This document shows positions 1-10,111 of a DNA stretch of 64,000 nucleotides, one piece after another (within the stretch, counting starts at the first letter, position 1; each line of letters begins with the position of its first letter). The notes below the pieces were generated by a model. That model was given only the letters and a program-made list of their open reading frames with translations, was not told where the DNA came from and ran no database searches. The position numbers were made by a program, and so were the translations under genes. Origin of the DNA: Umbelopsis ramanniana AG (lineage: Eukaryota > Mucoromycota > Umbelopsidomycetes > Umbelopsidales > Umbelopsidaceae); the NCBI RefSeq assembly GCF_025399195.1, contig NW_026252118.1, positions 186,001 to 250,000 on the forward strand, given 5' to 3'.

Positions 1-796
1 ACATCTGTCTGTATTAAAAATAGCAGTAAGCAATGGTCGCAAAGGTTTAAAAAAATTACCCTGTCAGACAGAAAACTATATGACTGAACCCTGGTGATGT
101 CAAGCCTCGTTGTCACTTCTAGTACCATTGTGGCAGTACTTTGAAAACAAAAATAGTGAACAAGAATCTGAATTTGAGAATATTACCTTATAAAAATTTA
201 AGGTGATAGGATGAGGGCCATTGATGATGTTTTTCCAAAATGGCGAACTCGTTGGTACAAATCATGTAGATGTTTACATTGTATTTATGTCGAATGATCC
301 GATCATTAAAAGCATGTGGCAACGTTCAAACACATTGCCAAAATCAGCAAAATTAATTCTAGACAAAATAATAAACTATGGAACGCAAAAATATAAAACA
401 ATCAAATCAATAAGTTGCTATTGTGTGTAAGCATGGAGTTGCTGTAGTAGTTATCAGACAGATGGGCAACCAGACTAAAAAAATCCAACTTTGTTTTCGG
501 CAAGGTGCATGCACACATTGTGGATAAGCGAAGAAAGAATCCTTCATAAAACACTCCGACCTCAACGTATCTTATATGCTCAGAAGAAACTTCCTGATAT
601 AAGTCCATCACATTATTGGTATACTTCAAATGTACAAGTTTGGATTAAAGATAGGTTCATGAACCATTTTTGACATGTAAACTGGACTTTCGCTTACTGG
701 GCAGACGATCTGCCAGCCGAAGTACTACGTGTAAGGTATAATTTTACTCCAACGTTTAGTTGGAATTTATGTTTATTGCGAATATACATTGTTGGT
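1..796. other. No supported gene
   Basis: AT-rich DNA. The ATG-started frames here (up to 75 codons, both strands) have no recognisable domain, signal peptide or splice pattern. The stretch lies 3' of the small secreted-protein gene on the minus strand, so its left end may carry that gene's terminator. I see nothing else. Confidence 0.5.
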
Positions 797-1114
797 TTAA
801 GGAGTGATAGTAGGGTTGGAAGTGCAGTTGTATTCTCCCTCATAATAAGGACGAATGCCATCAGCACGAGCTCCGGTCTTGCACTTCGATTTACCTCCAC
901 TACCTGCGCAGCAGTTCTGATAAGCAACAATGGTGGCATTTCCATCTCCTGTGTTGCAAACATTTTCACTCATGGAGCCTTGAGCAAGGATACAGCAAGA
1001 AGCATCGTATGAAGGTGTAAAGCAAGAGCAAATTCCAAAGTAAAAGGGATCGGCTTGAGCGAGACCAAAGAGGCAGACCAAGGCGAGTGCGATAATAGCG
1101 GTGAAGCGAGACAT
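797..1114 (-). CDS. Small secreted cysteine-rich protein
   Basis: A single-exon frame of 105 residues. It opens with a clear signal peptide (MSRFTAIIALALVCLFGLAQA) likely cleaved after AQA or close by. The mature part holds nine cysteines, including two adjacent pairs and a CSC motif, which suggests a disulfide-stabilised extracellular protein. A TATAAAAAA element sits about 40 bases upstream, which favours this ATG. I do not recognise the family. Small Cys-rich secreted proteins in fungi include effectors, hydrophobin-like proteins and antimicrobial proteins. The cysteine spacing is not the hydrophobin pattern of eight cysteines. An odd number of cysteines leaves one free or available for dimerisation. 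Function is unknown. Confidence 0.8.
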   Translation of the reverse strand: MSRFTAIIALALVCLFGLAQADPFYFGICSCFTPSYDASCCILAQGSMSENVCNTGDGNATIVAYQNCCAGSGGKSKCKTGARADGIRPYYEGEYNCTSNPTITP

Positions 1115-2825
1115 GTTTGTTGTATGACTTCTGAGTTCTCTTTCATTGCCTTTTTTATATTTTAGATTTTTTCGAATGCCATTTTGCGAGTGGCCCGTAT
1201 TGCCGAGTCAAGGATAGCAGATTTAATCAGAGCAAGGATTTAGCCGAAATGCAATAACAAATAGCTCAACGATTGACAAAGAAAAGTGCACGACGGGCTA
1301 TTCATAGGTCTTGGCTTGCATAAGGACTGCAAAAGTTGTTGTCACAATGTAATGCCAAGGGAGCGCTCTCGATGCTGAACTTGCTTTCATATTTACATCG
1401 AGGTCGAGCGTAATAGTTTTCACGTCTATGATCGTTATGTCAATGTAAAGTATGGTCAATCTTGATTATTCCCTTTTTTTAGAGCATGGGCAACGACGTG
1501 GAAAGCAACCAGGTTTACCGGGGGATGCAAGTACTTACCTTTTGAGTTTGTGTAAACATAACAAAATTTTGTCCTAATACTATTTTTTTAAAAATAGCGA
1601 CAATATGTATGGTAACGTCTTACAATGTACACCTGGGACAAGGTCTGCGAGATTTGCTCAAAAGACATATTTTAATTTGAAATCTAGCTATAAAAAATGA
1701 CATTGAACTGCATTGATAATATACATGTAAGCAAATGTTAACTGGTGGCTGACACTACTTTTAGACCCTGTGCTAAAGGGCTAAATAAGCAAAAAAAAAT
1801 TAATATCAGTATGACCAATGACCACTGTACGACTACAGAAGTTAATTATATGACTCTACCAGCGCTTTGGTTACGGCATCGGATCGTGACTGCCTACACC
1901 TTCATATGACTCGATACACTGAATAATATTGGTACCAGGCGACGTTCTCCAGAGACGGCGTTGTAAATATACTGCTTAACCTTTTCAAGTTACTTTCTCA
2001 GGCAAAAATTTAAACCATCTTTCTGTGATGAAAAAGCTGTCAGTAGGCTCAAAAAAAGTACTGGTCATACGGAAATCGATGTGACCTGATGGCGGTGGTG
2101 TTATGCCTTTTCACACTTATAGATGCCAATATAGTGTTTCTAATCACTAGGATCATTAACAAGAATGCAGACATGTGAAAAAAAAAAATTCTGAATAGAA
2201 TTTGGTGGGACATGCCACTGTCATGATGACATTTCCCAACACGACAGACTATTCTAGCTTCAACGTGTATATAGTAGTTCAAACGAATGAGATTAATTAT
2301 CACGCACCATGCAAAAATCACCAAATTCAATGGCCAAAGTCAGTATAAATAATGTAAGACGATAGACAAGCAAGTAGTAAACAGGAAATAAAAAATAAAA
2401 AATTGTGGTGGATGGTACTCGTATTGTTAACAAAGTACAGTATCGCCGCCGTGGCAGAAAAGGTGATCGATCAGATGATTATTGAATGTCGTTGTATGCA
2501 AGCAGGGATAATACTATCGTAACTAGCGCCATAAAAAATATTGAATAACCGTCTCAGAAAAGGCGGTCTTGTAAGATGAGGTGGTGCAAACAGTGTTACA
2601 CTACAGATTGCCCTCAGCGAACACCTCGCAAAAGCAAAATTCCTAGCATTTTATTCAGAGGTTCCAAAATAATCAATTTATTTTTAAAGGCATATTTTGA
2701 CTTCATAATTTTTTTTTGAACGCTATTTAACGGCCACTCTGTAGGCAAAGAAGAAAGAGTAAATACCATTATAAACTTATTTTATTCCAAACAAATAATA
2801 TTTAGTGGTCACTGAGATATAACAA
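1115..2825. other. Long AT-rich intergenic stretch
   Basis: Apart from the TATA box near 1155, I see no gene. A 93-codon minus-strand frame (2049-2330) is rich in Ile, Phe and His but has no domain and no credible start context. Several poly-A/T runs are present. No tRNA or tandem array was recognised in this part. Confidence 0.5.
1151..1159 (-). promoter_or_regulatory. TATA box of the secreted Cys-rich gene
   Basis: On the minus strand this reads TATAAAAAA. It ends 37 bases upstream of the ATG at 1114, a spacing compatible with a short 5' leader. Assigned by sequence and position only. Confidence 0.5.
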
Positions 2826-2898
2826 GCCTTCTTGGCTCAGTTGGCAGAGCGTCTGCCTAGTAAGCAGAAGGTCACTAGTTCGATTCTGGTAGAAGGCA
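2826..2898 (+). tRNA. tRNA-Thr (anticodon AGU)
   Basis: A complete 73-base cloverleaf without intron. The acceptor stem GCCTTCT pairs with AGAAGGC. The D arm is GCTC/GAGC. The anticodon stem TCTGC/GCAGA encloses the loop CTAGTAA, giving AGT at positions 34-36 (A34 is probably edited to inosine). The T arm is ACTAG/CTGGT with loop TTCGATT. The discriminator base is A, and a T-rich run directly after the gene serves as RNA polymerase III terminator. Confidence 0.97.
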
Positions 2899-3562
2899 TT
2901 CATTTTTTTTTTTGGCTCAGCGATTTTTTTTTCTTGGGGACTTAAAACATCTCGTACGACCCAAAACGTTTACTTTTTGTGAAGCCAGCAGGCTGAATTC
3001 TATAATTTTTTTATTGTTTTCTTCAAATATGCATTTATACGGTGATTATTTTGTGATGTAGATGTCGGATAAAGGCTATGCTTATCTTAGCTTAGGGGCC
3101 TAATGTGTCTCGGGCATTTCATAGCTGGTTGTAAAACATGGACAATGGTCTCTCACTTATAGACCTTGGTATGGTATGTTCACGGACATTTTCAGTATGG
3201 TGTATGATCGGTACGATAAGGAAGCCTCAGAAACATCCAAATCATAAGATATAGATCAAGCGTTGATGAGTGTCACGACTAAATTCATCAAATGCATGGC
3301 AACATGCTAGAAGTCATATCATTCCTTTTGCATCCATCAAGAGATTGTTCGAGATCGCCTCGAGCTGTACTTGAGTAGTGACGCTGACAGTTACAGAAAA
3401 AAGAACTCTCTTGCATCAAAGCCGGAGAAAGTCCTACTTTTCTCTCTGATGACCGTCTTACGTTGTAGTCTGTGTTTAATATGGTTAATTTAGATTTTAT
3501 TTTGTATATACGGTGACTACTTGAGTGATAAAGCGTATTAACCATATCACGGAGAGCTATAT
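2899..3562. other. Intergenic, no gene seen
   Basis: Holds the T-run terminator of the tRNA and the 3' flank of the minus-strand arrestin gene. An 85-codon minus-strand frame (3288-3545) shows no domain and was not accepted. Confidence 0.5.
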
Positions 3563-4730
3563 CTAATTATGTACATTCACATTCACTAACTCAGTTGGTT
3601 CCGCTTCCTGTGATTTATACGGCGGGGCAGGTGGTAGCTGGGTCAATGACTCCACATAGCAAGGAGGCATTTCGTAGCGGCTGTATGCTGGCGGAGGGGG
3701 CATTTGACCATCCCAAAATGATTCTTTGGAGCTGACAATGACAGGCACTTCTATCTTGTACCTCTTTGTAAACGTCACATTGCGGCTCGACCGGCTATCC
3801 CACCGTTCGGCGGATACCAGCAAATGCACATAATGCCTTACTTTGAGAAGCTTGGTAGACATATCTGTGTGGATCTTGGGAATTAATCGCAGGTCAACGT
3901 CATAGCATCTTGGCGTATGGTGGGAATTGTAACAATCAATGTTTTGCATGCCCAACGGAAACGATGTATCTGAAACTTGGCGAGTTTCTCGATGGAGTGA
4001 TTGGCTGCCAGATGTTCGATAAATGATAGACTCCTTAAGTCCGCAATCGATGCTCTTAATTTTACAGTTTCGAACATCGGGTAATGACAATGAAAATGCT
4101 AATTTTAATTGGCCACCTTCCCGAAACACGATAGATGGCGTCGACATCGCAAAAGCAAGACCATCTTGGTATCCCTCGATGTGCTCCCTTGAGTTTAGCA
4201 AAGACGATAGACCTCTCGTCATACATTTTCGCAGCGAAACTGGTTTTTCCGCAGTTGTATCGCTTAAAAGTGTTCGCTGTGCCGTTGCTCGTAAGCTGTA
4301 ACTGATATTCCCCCGATCGGTTTGAAAGGATGGGGGTAGGGAGATTGGAATATGAAAGGTGAAAGGATACTGATGTGAGCCTGCCGGAATGACGCTGTTG
4401 TAGGATCCATCCCCTTCCAGATACAGTCTTTCATCGACTAACAATCTCCTCTCAATCGCTGATATAAACGTATGTCAGGGAACAAGTGCTTAGCATAAGA
4501 TGTTGGGATGAAAGCTTGGACTTACCATCAGATACATCTGCTTTCAAAGTAATACCTCGCCGTACATCGATCTTGAGTATACCAATAAATTGAACCATGA
4601 GCCCTTTGGTTTTCATAGGCTTATCAATTTCCAGGTGGCACACTCCATCTAGGCGAGTGGTGCCTTGTTGTGAAGGAGAATCCTGCAATGTACCAGTGAA
4701 AGTTGGATCGATCTGTATATCTAGCTTCAT
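3563..4730 (-). CDS. Alpha-arrestin (ART-type ubiquitin-ligase adaptor)
   Basis: Two exons on the minus strand, 4526-4730 and 3563-4458, joined by a 67-base GTAAGT-CAG intron, give 366 residues. The N-terminal half has arrestin-N features, with beta-rich sequence around residues 1-140 and LMVQFIGILKIDV near the start. The middle matches arrestin-C. The tail carries two PPxY motifs, PPAY and PPCY, plus further proline-rich sequence. In fungi such proteins (Rod1, Art1, Aly-type) bind the WW domains of the Rsp5/Nedd4 ligase through PY motifs and direct ubiquitination and endocytosis of plasma-membrane transporters. The length is short for the ART family but both arrestin lobes appear present. 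Which ART subgroup is uncertain. Confidence 0.85.
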
Positions 4731-4911
4731 GATAAAAGAAATAAAATACTAAAGAAGTATTTCTGCATCGTTAGAGAGAATAGAATCGTAAGGTTATAGA
4801 TAGAATTATTTTTTATTTATCAAAATAGGCGGAACATGTTTCAGGCATAAATTGTGTTGAACCCATGCATGGTTTGGGACCATTAATTCGATAGTGTTCT
4901 TTTTTTTTATT

Positions 4912-7536
4912 TTATTCTCGAACACGATCAAAGCTCAGGCGTGAATTTCGGTTACCTCGACCTCTTTGTCCACGGCCGCGACCACGACCGTCATAGACAT
5001 GAGGATTAGGTTTGTTGATGATCAGTTTGTTATCTTGCAACATCTAGACAACAAGGGAATGTGACGATTAGAAACATGTCAATCACCATTAAGGCAATAT
5101 TACGTGTATTGACGGAATAATTTGGTTCACTTACCTGGCCATTCTTAGCTATTGCCTCGTCCAGTGACGCTTGATCAATAAAATCGACGTAACAATGTGG
5201 TTTGGGCAATTGCGTGTTGTGGTCTAGTGGGAACTTAACGCCTGTCACCTGCAAAAATTGAGCTTGAGTTAGATAGATGCCCTGCAAGCCCAACGTTATT
5301 CATGCGTAAATCTTACAGATTTATGGCCAAAAAATTCTCTAATCTCTTCTTCCGTCACGGTAGTGTTGGAAAGTCCACCGACGTAGGCAACAAAAGGATT
5401 TTTATACTAGATGTAGTGAGTTTAGTGGGTTGGATATTAAGCATGTTCTGTATCACTCGAATTTACCATGCTTTGTCTTCGGTTGCTTCGTGACCCCACA
5501 CTTTCAGCATTGGAGCTGACATTATCATCTGAAGAGGGGTATAAAAAAGTTAAAAATGAAAACCCTCCATGTCCTTCATAGGTTGTAACTGACCATCCTG
5601 AGGAAGCTCACGCATTCGGTTGTCTTGCTCATGTCCACTATATTCACTTGATGCTATGGAGTGAGCTCTCTGGCTGGAGGTTGCGGAGGATGCTGGATAT
5701 CCATTGTTCTTTCTGTAAGCAAAGTTGAAGCCCTGCGCTTTGGTTTCTGCGCTGACGCGGCCGTGGTGAACGTCCAAAATAACCCAGCCAAATGCAGCGT
5801 CGGGGAGGTTAAAGTTCCACATATTTTTGAACCCCTGTTCTTCCAGATCGGTTTGCGAACTGTTGGAGCCATCATCTTGCCTATCGTGAAGTGAAGGGGG
5901 CAATCTATTGACGACGCTAAGTGCATTCTGCAACAAGGCGCTCTGGGTATCACTGGGTGGGAGAAGTGGTCAGTCCATTGCGAAGAATAGGCACGAAGCC
6001 GTGGATACTTACTCGACAGAACTCTCAACTTGATCCCGAATTGATTCCCAAAGCTGCAAAAAGCCTTGCTGAGACTCAAGTAGGCGATTACGGTAGTGTT
6101 CTTGATCTGGTTGACACGAAAACTCATTGTATGATATGCCATATCTAAAATGTAAACCGGCGGATATAGTGAAGTCGACCTAAGATGACGAAGTGTGAGA
6201 AACATGGCTACCATTTCGAGTTCTAATTTTTCCTTTTTCGTTACCTTGAGGACGAGAGCAAGCTGTGCTAATAGACCCTCTCGGCCAGGGGAAGCATGGG
6301 TGACAAGAATTCTCGTCTCAGATGGATCGTATACCTGTGATCGAGCATCAATAACTAAAACCTTTTTTAATTCTTATACCGGTTTCAGTCAACCTACCAG
6401 CTGCGCAGTTTCAACAAGTTCACCAATTTGCAGAGCAGTAGTCCACATTGTACCAGATCCGCCGGCTATGGTATCCAAACCTGGAGGGGAGAGCAAAGTT
6501 GAGTAAATGGGGCAGCAGCTGAAACCAAATATGCCAGATACTTATACCTTCTCCATTATCAAACAGCTTGTGCTGCACAACAGCACCGCCGAGTCCAAAC
6601 AAGCGTAGATTGACACCGCCAATTTCCAGTAGATGAGAGGAAGCTTCGTCTAATATATTGAGGTTCGGTATACTGTATTCCTTGGATCTGAATTTCTCCA
6701 AGATGCTAACATCTTCACAAGCTCCCCAAACTGCGAAGACAGGCACATTCAACTTCTTCTTTCCCGACAGGAAGTCTGAGAATTCCGATAAATAGGCTTG
6801 ATTTTGATCGATCGTGCGTCGGAGTTGCTCGACAGGAGCATCCGCGAGACGCGACTTGACCTGCGATGGAATGAGGGTGCTGTACTGCAGAAGATGGCTC
6901 AACGTCCTGATTCGCAAACAAGTCAAGTCAGCAAGGTGACAATTTTTTTTTGTTGATATGCATGTTAAATTTTGTTTGGAAAAATGCAGTTACCGATCAC
7001 TGATCCGTTCGAGACTAGTGTCATCTATACGCCATGCATGAAGGAATTGAGTTTCGGTCGAGGATTGACATCTATTTTTTTCCACTCACCGTAAAATCCA
7101 AAGTCACCAGTATGGATGATATATTGCGCATTGGCCTTCTCCGCCAATTGATTCAGCTGTGAAATGCCACCTATCGCGAAGGATAACGCTCGGTCAATTA
7201 TGTGTAGGGGTAACGGTCGAGTCACAAGCCATCGGGCTGCTCCACTATCGCGGGAAGGGATGAAAAAGGCACTGAGTAAGGTCTATGGAAATGGAACATA
7301 CCACGAACATCTGCGACGCAGAGAATTCTTGCTCCGTCATGGGCCGAAAGAATGGAAGTGGCGGCTAAAGCTGCATCTGAAGGTCTGTCAGTAAAAGCCT
7401 TTGAAAGCTTATGATGAGGGCCAGAGTGCATACTTTTATCCTGATCATTGGTCATCATAGATCTTTCAATGGGGTATTTTTTGAGCAAGGAGTGTGGTAC
7501 AAAGTGCCATTTTTCAAATTGAGTTGTAAGTTGCAA
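4912..7536 (-). CDS. Metallophosphatase-like DUF2433 protein with C-terminal RRM
   Basis: Twelve exons: 7302-7536, 7090-7170, 6994-7024, 6548-6906, 6398-6480, 6245-6334, 6013-6179, 5594-5952, 5467-5528, 5317-5406, 5135-5248 and 4912-5043, giving 600 residues. The N-terminal part (about residues 70-340) is calcineurin-like phosphoesterase: [32 protein letters not shown] and AGLHFRYG. Usual metal ligands are partly replaced (D-x-R for D-x-H, GACED for GNHE), which I recall as typical of this fungal family. DUF2433 follows. Residues from about 489 form an RRM ([10 protein letters not shown], then HCYVDF) and end in a short RG-rich tail ([12 protein letters not shown]). It may be an RNA-binding protein with a modified or lost phosphatase activity. 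The first Met is uncertain; an in-frame Met lies about 27 residues downstream. Confidence 0.85.
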
Positions 7537-7654
7537 CCAGCCTAGGTCATGTGACGTCTAGCATGGAAGGAAGTATTTTGAAAAGGATCTTATTGTTTTT
7601 TATTTTAAAGAATTTAACTTTTGTATTTTCTAATGGCTCTGCAGGTATTTTTTT

Positions 7655-8600
7655 TTAGAGCTCTTTCTTGCTGGCACGAGCAGCCTTACGTCGCTTAATG
7701 TCTTTGTCCTTGTTCTGGTAGATCATGGTAGTGAAAGGTCTGAAGAGTGGAAGATATATCAATATTAGTATTCTCGCATATATACCTCTGATTCCTTTAT
7801 TGAACTTACCCTTCGAACGTAAGAGCAATTTGGTAGAAGATATAGACAATGGCAGACAATGCGATACCAGCAGGCTTTCCATACCTGCAAAACGAGACTA
7901 GTGAGCGGACCAGGCTGGGCTCGAATCACGCAGAGGCCAGCAAATTTCACTTACCATAGGGCGGTGGCCAAGAAAGTCAAGGTAGAGCCAACGTACATGG
8001 GGTTCTCGCACACGTTGAAGGGGAATGACGTGACTCTCTCCTTCATCAAAATGCCAAAATAGTCACCTGAAAATACGCGTTAGTGCCACCCAGGTCGAGC
8101 CAACACAACCCTTTCGAAAATCACTTTACCGAGGTAGGTTCCAGTAACACCGAGAGCCCACATAGATGAAAGCACCAAGACGTTGCCGGTGGCAAAAATC
8201 AGGACGGCTGCCAGCTTGGCAACTTCGGTCTGGAGAAGGGGGTGTGCAGGCTGCTCCTCAAGGGCTAATTTATACCTATTGACATCATCGATAAATAAAA
8301 CAGGTATGGTACGGCATACGTTACCATCGATACTTACAAGTAATCGCGGATAATACCAATAGAAAAGATGGTAACAGCCAAGCCATAGCATCCAAGGTAA
8401 GGGTTTCCACCAGCCAACTTGGTAAGAACTTGGTTACGGTACTCTAATAGAAATTTGGTGAGTGTTAGACCTCCCGAGAACGATCTGAGTGCAGCGATCT
8501 TACCTGCTCGGGCAACGATGTTCCAGAAAATAGGATTGAAGAAGATGGATGCCAAGGAAATGTAAAGGGAATTCTTTGAGAGGTCGATGAGAGAATCCAT
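7655..8600 (-). CDS. OPI3: Phosphatidyl-N-methylethanolamine N-methyltransferase (phospholipid methyltransferase)
   Basis: Six exons: 8504-8600, 8338-8443, 8130-8275, 7955-8066, 7810-7884 and 7655-7739, giving 206 residues, the same length as yeast Opi3. The enzyme adds the last two methyl groups, from S-adenosylmethionine, that turn phosphatidylethanolamine into phosphatidylcholine in the ER membrane. Key stretches match the family closely: [38 protein letters not shown] and a conserved Glu before PFTTMIY. Several hydrophobic spans fit an integral membrane protein. The basic tail ending [18 protein letters not shown] could act as an ER retention signal. It lies 118 bases from the start of the DUF2433 gene, in the same orientation. 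Confident call. Confidence 0.95.
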
Positions 8601-8862
8601 GTTTGCGATTGAAAGGAGAACCAGCGACGTTTTTTGTCAATGGGGTTGTAACTTTTGAGCTGGTTCAAGCGGAGCCCAATGCTGTCGTTTTTGGGGATCC
8701 ATGTGATCGCACTTGTCCTCTTCACTGGTTATCAACGGTTTTCCTCCATACATTTGTTCACCTGCTCAAGTGGAAGAATGAGATGTGAACATGTACCTTG
8801 TTGAAATAATCACGTTGATTTAAGATATGAATGAAAAAAATTTTATTGTGAATGTGCCCTCT

Positions 8863-9945
8863 CTATAAACAAAGTCGATAACTGACATAGCGTCCACTGG
8901 TTTCACTGTTACGCATGATCTTGACGACCTAGAGCACAAATGTGAGAACTCTGATTGAACCAAAACCAACCAAACCATGCTATTCATTTTACCTGTCCAC
9001 GCTTCAAACCATAGTATCGTGCCACTGGATCAGTTTGTTGTATTCTTGGAAGTTGAGTTTCCTTTAGTCGGCTGGAAGACAGATGGGTCAGTTATCGATG
9101 CAATTTTCTACAATGGTCGGCGCTGTAGACTTACTATCGCTTGAGCAAGGCCAACTTCTCTTCCTGAGAAAGAACGATGTGTATAGGGACGAGGACGTGC
9201 TGTGTGATATTAACCAAAAGCTCGGCTTCTTGGAAGGACTCAAGGTGATATTTAGCCGACATTCCTTGAATGACCTAAGCAACGTAGTGGTAAGGTGAGA
9301 ATTAACCGATATATGCTGGAAAAAAAAAGATCGACCATGTACCTTATTTGCTGAAGAAGTCATGGTCTGCTGGAAAATGATGATGCCCTTGGGGATGTTT
9401 TGTGTCAACATACGTTCGACGTACCTAAGCAAGGAGTGGGCCAAAAAAAAATTTTGGCAGAATAATCAGCGCTGAACCATAATATATCGATCGATACCTT
9501 AAAGCGTGGACTTACTTTCTAATTGGCTTAACACCAACGGATTTGTCTTTTGGGAAAAACACCAACAACTGATCAGCAGGGTCGTCCTTCTTTTGAACCA
9601 AGAAAGTAAGTTGATCCCGGCTGCATAGTAGAAAAAAATGAAATCGGGTTACAAAATCACGAACTCGAAAGGTGGAAATGGGATTTGATCCACACTGAAT
9701 CAAGCGATTGGGATGAAAACGTACTCGATGTCTGATGTTCGCGCAAATGTGTCTCTGAAAGTATCCAAATCCATCTCCAATTCTGATTGAGAAACCAAGT
9801 ATCCCTAAATGGCGAGTTAGTAATGGCCAGTGTAATGGGGTCAAAAGGGGCACATTACTCAACATACCCTATGGCTGACGAGTTGGTGAATGGTCTTGTA
9901 GACACGCCACAATCGGGCGACTTCGGTTCTCGCTTCAGTGTCCAT
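8863..9945 (-). CDS. RPB5: RNA polymerase I/II/III subunit Rpb5 (RPABC1)
   Basis: Seven exons: 9868-9945, 9725-9804, 9516-9620, 9343-9424, 9135-9274, 8993-9071 and 8863-8928, giving 209 residues (yeast has 215). The N-terminal jaw domain contains [19 protein letters not shown]. The C-terminal assembly domain, the most conserved part, contains [20 protein letters not shown] and [18 protein letters not shown]. The protein is a subunit shared by all three nuclear RNA polymerases and sits at the downstream DNA entry jaw. The start [15 protein letters not shown] matches the family. The gene is divergent from the beta-helix gene, with 166 bases between start codons. Confidence 0.95.
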
Positions 9946-10111
9946 GGATTGAATGTGAGGAATGTGAGCCGCAGAACCGATACAATTTTTCCAAACTGAA
10001 AACTTGAAAAACGTGACTGTTTTCCACGGAGTTCAATGTTTGACTGTGCCAAAAGCAGATATGAGCTCACCTATGCTGGTGCCAAGCAAGTGTCATCTTT
10101 GAAAGACTGCA
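9946..10111. promoter_or_regulatory. Bidirectional promoter, RPB5 / beta-helix gene
   Basis: The 166 bases between the start codons of RPB5 (minus) and the beta-helix protein (plus) must contain both promoters and 5' leaders. No strong TATA box was seen. Inferred from geometry. Confidence 0.6.

Noticed and set aside
221-673. Three overlapping frames of 60-75 codons
   Set aside because: No coding character, and they overlap on opposite strands.
2049-2330. A 93-codon minus-strand frame
   Set aside because: Composition reflects AT-rich DNA, with no domain or promoter signal.
10029-10094. An upstream first exon for RPB5 starting MTLAWHQHR
   Set aside because: A GT donor follows, but the start at 9945 ([13 protein letters not shown]) already matches the family N-terminus.
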